From: Planctomycetales bacterium
Lineage (GTDB): Bacteria; Planctomycetota; Planctomycetia; Pirellulales; Thermoguttaceae
Reading direction: 5' to 3'
DNA: 7,656 nucleotides
Assembly (NCBI GenBank): GCA_007127495.1
Contig: SKZG01000243.1
Coordinates: forward strand, 1 to 7,656
Every line of letters begins with the position of its first letter. Positions within the stretch are counted from its first letter, which is position 1. Shown one piece after another: positions 1-6,110 of the stretch. The notes below the pieces were generated by a model. The model was not told the origin of the DNA. It saw only the letters and a list, made by a program, of their open reading frames with translations, and did no database searches. The position numbers and the translations under genes were made by a program.

Positions 1-326
1 CCGCCGCCGTCGCGGTGGCGTTGGCCGTCTGGATCGGTCGCGGCGCCGACGATCCCCATGCCGGCCGACCGGCGCCGCCGGCCCAACCGGCCGAGCGCGC
101 CGGGCATCCCGACCCCGGCCCGCCTGCCGGCAACGGTCTCGCAGAAGAAAGCCGCGAGCCGGCGCTTGTTGAGGCCGCGCCGGCCGTCGAGAACCTGGCG
201 ATGCTGGTGGACACCACGTTTGCCGCCAGCCAGTGGGCCTACTTGGACCACGACGCCCAATTGGCCGCCGGCATGGTGCTCCGCCATATCCCGTTCGAGT
301 TCGCGGCTGAGGCCCGACATGAATGA
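1..326 (+). CDS. C-terminal part of a membrane-anchored protein, possibly anti-sigma-factor-like (5' end outside window)
   Basis: The reading frame is open from the left edge (first full codon at position 3) to TGA at 324-326, so this is the last 107 or so codons of a longer gene. It opens with a hydrophobic run (AAVAVALAVWIG) that looks like the end of a transmembrane helix, followed by a Pro/Ala/Gly-rich low-complexity linker of about 45 residues. A short more regular region follows, containing NLAMLVDTTFAASQWAYLDH, and the protein ends in EARHE. One membrane helix, a flexible linker and a small extracytoplasmic tail are typical of planctomycete anti-sigma-type proteins encoded beside ECF sigma factors, but no zinc-finger or sigma-binding domain is visible here, so that role is a guess. 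The next gene starts 45 bp downstream on the same strand, which suggests co-transcription. An ATG at 58 in another frame gives only a Pro/Arg-rich shadow reading. Confidence 0.6.
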   Translation, partial: AAVAVALAVWIGRGADDPHAGRPAPPAQPAERAGHPDPGPPAGNGLAEESREPALVEAAPAVENLAMLVDTTFAASQWAYLDHDAQLAAGMVLRHIPFEFAAEARHE

Positions 327-332
327 CCATAC

Positions 333-347
333 CGTTTCGTTTCGTTT
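333..347 (+). repeat. CGTTT x3 short tandem repeat
   Basis: Three perfect copies of CGTTT (333-337, 338-342, 343-347) are followed by a pyrimidine stretch and then the ribosome binding site of the next gene. It forms an AT-richer patch in the 45 bp gap, which may keep the translation start unstructured. That role is inferred only from position. Confidence 0.5.
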
Positions 348-358
348 CCCCCTTTCTG

Positions 359-365
359 GAAGGAG
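359..365 (+). promoter_or_regulatory. Shine-Dalgarno site deciding the start of the 556-aa secreted protein
   Basis: GAAGGAG ends 6 nt before ATG at 372, which is ideal spacing. The in-frame GTG at 369 would leave only 3 nt, so ATG 372 is preferred. Confidence 0.75.
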
Positions 366-371
366 TTCGTG

Positions 372-2042
372 ATGAGGAAAGCTGTTGTGTTTTGTTTGGC
401 GGCGACAATGCTGTGGAGCGTTGCGCTGCGAGCCGCGCCGGAAGTGCGCGCGGCCGACGTGAAGCTGGTGGGCGCCGTGTCGCTGGCCGGCTATGACGAC
501 ATGAAGGCCGATCTGGACCTGATGGGCGACATGATCGGCCGCCCCGAATTGGCCACGATGCTCGATGGCATGATGGCCCTGGCCACACGCGGCAAGGGGT
601 TGGCAGGGATCGACAAGACGCGACCCTGCGGCGTACTGGTCGGCACCGACGGGAAGCACGTCGGCGGCTGCGCCTTCGTGCCCGTCACCGACATGGAGGC
701 CGCCATGGGCATGGTCCGAGCCATTGCCCGAGGCCGAGTGACGGAGCACGACAACGGCCTTTACGAGGTCAAAGGTCCGAAGAAGTCCGTGTTCGTCCAA
801 GAAAAGCACAAGGGTTGGGCGTTCATTGTCGACGACCCTGCGCTGCTCGAGTACGTACCGGAGGACCCGGTCGAGGCGCTGGACGGCCTCAACGAGCAGT
901 ACCGTGTTGCCATGCGGCTTTACCCCGCCAACCTGCCCGCGAAAGTTCGCAAGCAGATGGCCGAGAAAGCCCGCGAACATGCCCAGCGGCACATGAAGCG
1001 CCACCCGCGCGAAAACGACCGCCAGTACGAGGCCCGCAAGACCATTGCGCGCCACATTCGAAAACAACTGGCAATCGGCGCCAAAGACCTCGAGCAGATG
1101 ACGCTTGGCTGGAACCTCGACCACACGGACCGCAAAGGCGTTCTGGAAGCCGTGTTCGTTTCGAAGGAGGGCTCAGAAACCGCCCGGTTCCTGGCACCCG
1201 CCGCCCGAACGCGAACAACTTTTGGCGGTTTCACCTTGCCCGGCGCCGCACTGACCGTGCGCGGCACCGGCCGCCGAGTGCCGTTGCCCGACGCGGAACT
1301 CGACCGATTGATCGACTCGTGGCGCGAGCGCGTCTTCACGAAGATCGAGAAGCGAGCCCGTGACGATGCCGAGGCGGGCAAGGAGCTGGTCGACGAAGTG
1401 CTCGAAGTGCTCCGCGATACGGCCAAGGCGCCGGTGGACGACGGCGCTATGGCGGTGCGGCTGGCGCCGGACGCCATCACGCTGATCAGCGGGAGGTTCG
1501 TGGCTGACGGTGCAACCCTCGAAGGCGTGGTGAAGAAGGCCGTCGAGCGGGCGCGCGAGAAGCACCCGAAGGTCGTGGATCGAATCGTCAAGCTCGACGC
1601 CGACAACATCGGCCGCGTGAACCTGCACCTCATTTCCCTGCCGCTCGATAAGTGCCGGCACCGCGAGGTGCTCGCCGAGGCCGTCGGCGACCGGCTGGAC
1701 ATTGTGCTGGGCTTCGGCCCGCGGGCGGTGTACATGGCGGCGGGCCGCGATGCCATGCGGTCGCTGAAAAGGGCCGTGCGGCGGTCCTGGCGAATGTCGC
1801 GAAGGACGGTCAAGCCGGTGGAAATGACCGTCGACCTGGGCGCCCTGGCCGAATCGGCCGCCGGCTGCCCCGTCGAGCGCGTGCAGGCCCGCGGCAAGAA
1901 AGCGCTCGAGCTGCTCGAAGCGGCCGAGGGGCGCGATGAAATCCGCTTCACCGTCGAGGCGGTGCGGCGCGGCGTGAAGCTGCGGCTCGAACTCGACGAA
2001 GGCGTGTACCGGCTTATGCCGGAATGCCGGAAATGGAAGTAA
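372..2042 (+). CDS. Secreted protein of unknown function, planctomycete-type family (556 aa)
   Basis: Function unknown. Residues 1-28 form a classical signal peptide: Arg-Lys, a hydrophobic core (AVVFCLAATMLWSVAL) and a probable cut after VRA, so the mature protein is exported. The mature N-terminal region (about 32-110) contains GYDDMKADLDLMGDMIGRPEL, a Met-rich stretch, KGLAGIDKTRPCGVLVGTDG and FVPVTD. I recall this pattern (a 'GLAGLDKTRPWG...FVPVTD' core) from large secreted proteins of planctomycetes; that family link is from memory. Residues 185-235 are very basic and probably helical, and a second charged helical stretch spans 305-350. From about 355 the sequence becomes alternating again (MAVRLAPDAITLISGRF) and may repeat the fold of the N-terminal half. 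Four mature cysteines lie at 86, 100, 428 and 499, with one more near the end at 552. No catalytic motif is visible. The gene follows the membrane-protein gene by 45 bp and stops 11 bp before the converging small secreted gene. Start choice: ATG 372 because of its Shine-Dalgarno spacing; GTG 369 would add one residue. Confidence 0.85.
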   Translation: MRKAVVFCLAATMLWSVALRAAPEVRAADVKLVGAVSLAGYDDMKADLDLMGDMIGRPELATMLDGMMALATRGKGLAGIDKTRPCGVLVGTDGKHVGGCAFVPVTDMEAAMGMVRAIARGRVTEHDNGLYEVKGPKKSVFVQEKHKGWAFIVDDPALLEYVPEDPVEALDGLNEQYRVAMRLYPANLPAKVRKQMAEKAREHAQRHMKRHPRENDRQYEARKTIARHIRKQLAIGAKDLEQMTLGWNLDHTDRKGVLEAVFVSKEGSETARFLAPAARTRTTFGGFTLPGAALTVRGTGRRVPLPDAELDRLIDSWRERVFTKIEKRARDDAEAGKELVDEVLEVLRDTAKAPVDDGAMAVRLAPDAITLISGRFVADGATLEGVVKKAVERAREKHPKVVDRIVKLDADNIGRVNLHLISLPLDKCRHREVLAEAVGDRLDIVLGFGPRAVYMAAGRDAMRSLKRAVRRSWRMSRRTVKPVEMTVDLGALAESAAGCPVERVQARGKKALELLEAAEGRDEIRFTVEAVRRGVKLRLELDEGVYRLMPECRKWK

Positions 2043-2053
2043 TTCGCGAGCCC

Positions 2054-2464
2054 TTACGTTTCCGGCTCGGGGGGCGGTTCGGGGAGCAGCGTGGGCTCCT
2101 CGGCCGTTCCCACAAACGGGTTGAGCATCCTCAACGGCGCCGGCGAGGCGCTCCGGCCCGCGCGGTGGGCCACCTCGCCCGTCGCGTACCCATTCCGCAC
2201 CAGCACCGGCGCGGCCGCCATCACGACGGACGGCCGAGCGGCCGGTACGTAGGCGTACGGAAAGTAACCATAAGGCCGAGCGACCGGGTGGCTATAGTAC
2301 ACCGGCGGGTGCTTGGCAAAGTAGGGTATGTGCTCTTGCGTGTACGTGCGCGGTCCGGGCCACCAGCCGGCCGCCACATTCCAGTAGCCGTCATGCGCGG
2401 TCGCGCTGTCGGATGTCACGACCACGAAGGCCATACCGAACAGGAACAAGCATCGAAATCTCAT
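2054..2464 (-). CDS. Small secreted Tyr/Pro-rich protein of unknown function (136 aa)
   Basis: The open frame extends upstream to 2758, but the ATG at 2464-2462 is chosen because AGGGAG lies 6 nt before it and the protein then begins with a clear signal peptide. That peptide has MRFR, a hydrophobic core (CLFLFGMAFVVV) and a likely cut after ATA, near residue 23. The mature part starts HDGYW. Residues 47-72 are rich in Tyr, Pro and His, with IPYFAKHPPVYYSHPVAR and then PYGYFPYAY. LNPFVG lies at 114-119, and the acidic Pro-rich tail ends PEPPPEPET. I recall the 'YFA.HPPVYYS.PV.R.YGY.P.AY' pattern from short exported proteins that are common and multicopy in planctomycetes. No function is known to me; a cell-envelope or surface role is possible. 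There are no cysteines in the mature part. It stands downstream of the ATPase gene on the same strand but 169 bp away, so it probably has its own promoter. Confidence 0.75.
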   Translation of the reverse strand: MRFRCLFLFGMAFVVVTSDSATAHDGYWNVAAGWWPGPRTYTQEHIPYFAKHPPVYYSHPVARPYGYFPYAYVPAARPSVVMAAAPVLVRNGYATGEVAHRAGRSASPAPLRMLNPFVGTAEEPTLLPEPPPEPET

Positions 2465-2470
2465 GGTAGT

Positions 2471-2476
2471 CTCCCT
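2471..2476 (-). promoter_or_regulatory. Shine-Dalgarno site of the small secreted protein
   Basis: On the minus strand AGGGAG lies 6 nt before ATG 2464. It supports this internal start over the longer open frame beginning at 2758, which would run back into the ATPase gene. Confidence 0.65.
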
Positions 2477-2596
2477 GGGGTCAGCGATGTGTTGGGGAAG
2501 ATGGCTACAATTGCGGCCAATGGCACAGGTTCTGCAATCCGCATAAGCCGCCCAAACTGCCAGCTTAGCCAAGTCCATGAGAAAATGCAAGGATCC

Positions 2597-2619
2597 CGAA
2601 AAGTGAGACGAAAAGTGAG
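2597..2619. repeat. 11-bp direct repeat, period 12
   Basis: CGAAAAGTGAG occurs at 2597-2607 and again at 2609-2619, separated by one base. On the minus strand it reads CTCACTTTTCG twice, just after the ATPase stop and about 135 bp before the start of the small secreted gene. A spacing of 12 bp, close to one helical turn, would suit a tandem protein-binding site, but it could equally be a fragment of a dispersed repeat. Confidence 0.6.
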
Positions 2620-2633
2620 CCCCCTGTGAATGG

Positions 2634-5600
2634 TTATTCCGGCGGCAGCCGCGTTGCCGCCGTCCATAGCCGGTCGAAAAGGGTGGCGACGTCTTCCAGC
2701 TCGACGGCGCCGCGGCGCAGGTCGTCGCTAAGACTCCCCAGTAAATGCGCGTACACACTCTCCTTGTCGCGCGTGGGGCGAGGGTCCAGGTGCCCGGTGC
2801 CCGTCAGGTGTTCCACCATCCGGTCGCGGGTGCGCTTCTGGAATCCGCGGGTGCGTTCGTCGTTGCGCGCATCGAGGGCGTCGATCAGTCGGGCGGCGTC
2901 CCATTCCAGGTCGTCGGCCAGCGAGCAAATGCCGTCGATGAACTTGTCGGTTACGCCGGAATCGGCCAGCACTTCGCGAGTGAGCGGCGTGCCGCGGCCC
3001 ACGCGCCATGCTTCAGCAAAGGCATCGAGCGCATGGGCTCGGGCTTCTGCTCGGGCGAGTGCGGCGGCGTCTATCAAACTGTCCACTTGCCCGTGCATGG
3101 CCATCGTGTGCAAGCTACCGTAGGTGGTCACGCCGGCGCGAAGCAACCGGTGCAGCGCCTCGGCGCTATCGACCAGGTGGGCCACGTGTGTCGGGGCGGC
3201 GCCCGCGGCGGGGGCCGGCGGCGGCACGTTCAGCGCTGCGGCATACTCGGCGAAGGTCCGGCCGTCGGGCGCCGGCACGGGGTCAAGGGTCGCGGCCGAA
3301 AGACTCAACAATTCCGCCTCCGGTTGCGGCAGGCGGCGAATCGCCGCCAGGTCGATGGCCGGCCGCAGCGCCGTACCCCGCCGCGCGGCCATTTCCGCCC
3401 ACGCAGCGGCATCGCTCGGCTGGCAGGTGAAATAGAACACTTGCCGCTCTTGCGCCACCAGGGTGAGCACGCACTCGGCAATCGCGGCGAATCGCTCCGG
3501 GTCGCTGCTGCTGAGCACCTCGTCGAGCAGGATCGGAAGGCTGGTCCCATGTTCGGCTTCGACGGCGAACGCCAGCCGCACGGCCAGGAGCAGTTGCATG
3601 CGCGTGCCGCGCGAAAGCTCGTCGAGGGCCAGGCCGCGCTGCGCCGTGGTATCGATGGCTCGGAACGACGGCGGCTCGCCCGGCCCGACCTCGGCCACGC
3701 GCAGCTCGTAACGCCCCCGGGTGAAGCCGGCAAACCACTCGGCGGCGCGACGGATGACCGGCGGGCGGCTCTCGACGCGGTACTCGCGCTCGACGTCGTC
3801 GAGCAGCAGCCGGCCGACGGCAGCCGATTCCGCCCGCTCGCGACATTCCCGCAGCGATTCTTTCGCGCGGTCGGCTTCGGCCAGGGCGGTCTCCAGCTCG
3901 TCAGCGGCGGCGGCGGCTTGGATGCGGCCGCGAATTTCCTTGATCCGCTCCACCAGCTCCCGGTACCCCTCCGCCTGGAACGTCAGTTCGGCCGCCCGCT
4001 GCTCGACCTCATCGCGGCTGAGGTGGAGCAGCTCAGGCTCATCAGCCAATTGCGCCTCTCGCCCGTCAAGCTGGGCCGAGGTCTTCAGGTGTTCCTCGCG
4101 AAGGCGGCGGTATTCAGCCAGACGGTCGATTCGTTGTTGGAGTTCGGCCTCGTCGGGCAGGTCGAGCCCGGCTTCGTGAAAAAGCTGCCGCCAGCGAGTT
4201 TGCAGGTCGTCGATGCGCCGGGCCGTTTCGGCCAGATCCTTCCGGGCCGCGGCCCGATTCGCAAGGGCCTCGCGGTGGCTGGATGCGCGCCGGGCAAGCT
4301 CCATTTTGCGCGGGCGTGCCTCGGCCAGGCAGTCGGCCGGTTCGAAGCCGAAGGGGGCAAGCCGCTGGTTGACGGCGTGGCGTTCCGCCTCGGCCTCGGC
4401 TTCCAGTCGCTTGCACTCGGCCGCCGCCTTGCGCGCGGCCGCTCGCGATTGCTGGTACACGGCCAATTGTCCGGCCAGGGCGGTCAGGGCCAGGTTGGTG
4501 GTATCCGGCGCCACGCCAAACCGTTCGATGAGGGCCGCGCGCTTCGACTCCGTGGCCCGCTCGTCCTGTTCGATGCGGTTGAGCTGCGCGCGCAGGCTGC
4601 GCCGCCGCTCCTCGCACGACGCGGCGGCGCGGCCCTCGACCAACGCGCGTTCAAGCTGGTTCACCCGGCGGCCGACCGCGTCGTGCTCCCACGCCTCGGG
4701 CGGCGCGACAGGCAGCCGGGCGAAGTGCTCACGCAGGAATGCCCGCGGATCCGTCGACGGCGCTGCCGCCGGTTGCCACGCGAGCCACCCTGCGGCGCCG
4801 GCCAGAATTGTCAGGACCATCCACCACGGGCTGACCGCCACCGCCAGTACCACGCCCAGCACGCCGAGCGAGGCAATAAGCGCCCACAGCAGCAGCCGGC
4901 GTCGCGGGTCGTCGGCCTGCTGGGGTGGCGGCCCCACCTCGAACCACTGCCGCAACAGGTGGAGGCCCTGGGTGATCGACTCGATGTCGGGCGTCTCGGC
5001 CGGCTCGCCCAGCAGTTCGAGCTGCGCCTCGGCGGCACGGCGTTCCGAAGCCACGCGCTCGGCCTCCCGGTGGAAGGCGTCAAGCCGGTCGAGACCGGAC
5101 AAGTCGAGGTTTTCGAGCGCTTCGGGCGTGCCTGCCGGGCTGAGCACGCGCAGGGCCTGCTCGCATTGCACCTCGGCCGCGGCAAGGTCGCGTTTCCGGT
5201 CGGCCAAGTCGCGTTCGAGGCCGGCGAGGCGATCGAGGCGGGCGTCCAACTCGTCGAGCAGATGCTGGGGCACACCGTCCTCGGGCAAGTCGGCGTCGGC
5301 GAGCTGCTGCTCGGCCCGCTGGAGGGCCGCCTCGGCATGGCGCCGGGCCGTTTCGCTTTCGGCCAGGTCGTTGTGGAGCTGTTTCAGCCGTTGGGGTTCG
5401 TCGCCGCGCAGGCGGTCCATCGCGGGCGGGAATGCGTCAAGCTGGGCGCGAAGCTGGGCAAGCTGCCCTTTCAGCGCGTTCAATTCGCGGACCGTATCGA
5501 GCCGCTGGCGTCGGGCGTCGGCGCCGCGAGCCGCACGCTCTTGCCTCTCCAGGTCGGCAAGGGTTGCCTCCTCGCCGCGCAGGCGTTCCTGGCCGGCCGC

Positions 5601-6110
5601 GATTTCCTTCACGCGTTGGCCCGCCCGCCGAAAAGCTTCCGACTCGGCCTTGCCCTGCCGCGGCGGCAGGCGCAGCAAGGCGCCCTGCCGGACGGCGTTG
5701 AGGTCGTAGCCCCCGGCCATCTGCCGGGCCACTCGCGCCGCCAACTGCTGGTCCGTCCGGCTGCCGTCGAACAAATCGTCGACCGTGATGGTGAAACATT
5801 CGGCCAGATGCGAGCCGGGGCACGGCGGCGGCTCGGCCGGAGCCCCATCGCGCTGGTACTCGGTGCGTTCGGCCTGGCGGTCGACACGGAGCGCCCGGCC
5901 GGCGTCGTCCCAGAGCGACTCGAGAGACACGGGCCGCAAGGGATCGAGCAGCGCCGGCCAAATCAGGCCGCGGATGGCACGGCACGTCGTCGTCTTGCCC
6001 GCGCCGTTGGGACCCACCACCACGTTCAGCCCCGCATCGAGTCCGACCAGCGCGAACCCTTCCCGCTCGAAACCCGGCATGGCGCGCACGTGCAGTTCCT
6101 GGAGCTTCAC
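2634..6110 (-). CDS. SbcC/Rad50-type coiled-coil ATPase, YhaN-like, with membrane hairpin and C-terminal extension (1158 aa)
   Basis: Probable ATPase subunit of a DNA end-processing complex, partnered with the nuclease encoded just upstream. The N-terminal half-ATPase has Walker A GPNGAGKTT at 33-41, and TITVDDLF at 107-114 fits the YhaN/AAA_27 pattern. Residues about 160-370 and 470-760 are charged, heptad-like coiled coil. Between them two hydrophobic helices (about 406-426 and 429-446), preceded by Arg403-405 and joined by Ser-Pro, form a membrane hairpin. No CxxC zinc hook is present. The C-terminal half-ATPase has the signature LSRGTRMQLLLAVRLA (832-847), Walker B LPILLDE (858-864) and D-loop SSSDPER (867-873). 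At VFYFTCQP (891-898) a Gln stands where SMC/Rad50-type proteins usually carry the switch His. After a Pro/Ala linker (about 960-975) comes an unassigned helical region to 1158, making the protein longer than the roughly 960 residues I recall for B. subtilis YhaN. Start: GTG at 6110-6108, overlapping the nuclease stop by 4 bp, with AAAAGGAGG 7 nt upstream. Family assignment is firm; the exact subfamily and the membrane location are inferred. Confidence 0.9.
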   Translation of the reverse strand: MKLQELHVRAMPGFEREGFALVGLDAGLNVVVGPNGAGKTTTCRAIRGLIWPALLDPLRPVSLESLWDDAGRALRVDRQAERTEYQRDGAPAEPPPCPGSHLAECFTITVDDLFDGSRTDQQLAARVARQMAGGYDLNAVRQGALLRLPPRQGKAESEAFRRAGQRVKEIAAGQERLRGEEATLADLERQERAARGADARRQRLDTVRELNALKGQLAQLRAQLDAFPPAMDRLRGDEPQRLKQLHNDLAESETARRHAEAALQRAEQQLADADLPEDGVPQHLLDELDARLDRLAGLERDLADRKRDLAAAEVQCEQALRVLSPAGTPEALENLDLSGLDRLDAFHREAERVASERRAAEAQLELLGEPAETPDIESITQGLHLLRQWFEVGPPPQQADDPRRRLLLWALIASLGVLGVVLAVAVSPWWMVLTILAGAAGWLAWQPAAAPSTDPRAFLREHFARLPVAPPEAWEHDAVGRRVNQLERALVEGRAAASCEERRRSLRAQLNRIEQDERATESKRAALIERFGVAPDTTNLALTALAGQLAVYQQSRAAARKAAAECKRLEAEAEAERHAVNQRLAPFGFEPADCLAEARPRKMELARRASSHREALANRAAARKDLAETARRIDDLQTRWRQLFHEAGLDLPDEAELQQRIDRLAEYRRLREEHLKTSAQLDGREAQLADEPELLHLSRDEVEQRAAELTFQAEGYRELVERIKEIRGRIQAAAAADELETALAEADRAKESLRECRERAESAAVGRLLLDDVEREYRVESRPPVIRRAAEWFAGFTRGRYELRVAEVGPGEPPSFRAIDTTAQRGLALDELSRGTRMQLLLAVRLAFAVEAEHGTSLPILLDEVLSSSDPERFAAIAECVLTLVAQERQVFYFTCQPSDAAAWAEMAARRGTALRPAIDLAAIRRLPQPEAELLSLSAATLDPVPAPDGRTFAEYAAALNVPPPAPAAGAAPTHVAHLVDSAEALHRLLRAGVTTYGSLHTMAMHGQVDSLIDAAALARAEARAHALDAFAEAWRVGRGTPLTREVLADSGVTDKFIDGICSLADDLEWDAARLIDALDARNDERTRGFQKRTRDRMVEHLTGTGHLDPRPTRDKESVYAHLLGSLSDDLRRGAVELEDVATLFDRLWTAATRLPPE

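Larger units (their letters stand above)
2465..2633. other. Gene-free region between the small secreted gene and the ATPase gene
   Basis: These 169 bp follow the ATPase stop (TAA on the minus strand at 2636-2634) and precede the small secreted gene. They are noticeably less GC-rich than the coding parts and should hold the promoter of the small gene. I see no hairpin followed by a T run, so no intrinsic terminator for the ATPase operon can be named. The only clear structure is the direct repeat at 2597-2619. Confidence 0.5.

Noticed and set aside
920..1951. 343-codon minus-strand open frame
   Set aside because: It is Ser/Arg/Ala-rich without motifs and lies opposite the secreted protein, which has a signal peptide and ribosome binding site.
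2563..2591. TTGCAT, 17 bp, TAAGCT as a minus-strand promoter for the small secreted gene
   Set aside because: Each hexamer matches the sigma-70 consensus at only about three of six positions. Chance is a good explanation, and planctomycete promoters are poorly defined.
2024..2629. 201-codon + strand open frame
   Set aside because: It is Arg/Gly-rich, lies opposite the small secreted gene and runs through non-coding DNA. It is a shadow of the minus-strand gene.
2465..2758. Upstream extension of the small secreted gene to ATG 2758
   Set aside because: It would overlap the ATPase 3' end and bury the signal peptide; ATG 2464 has a well-placed Shine-Dalgarno.
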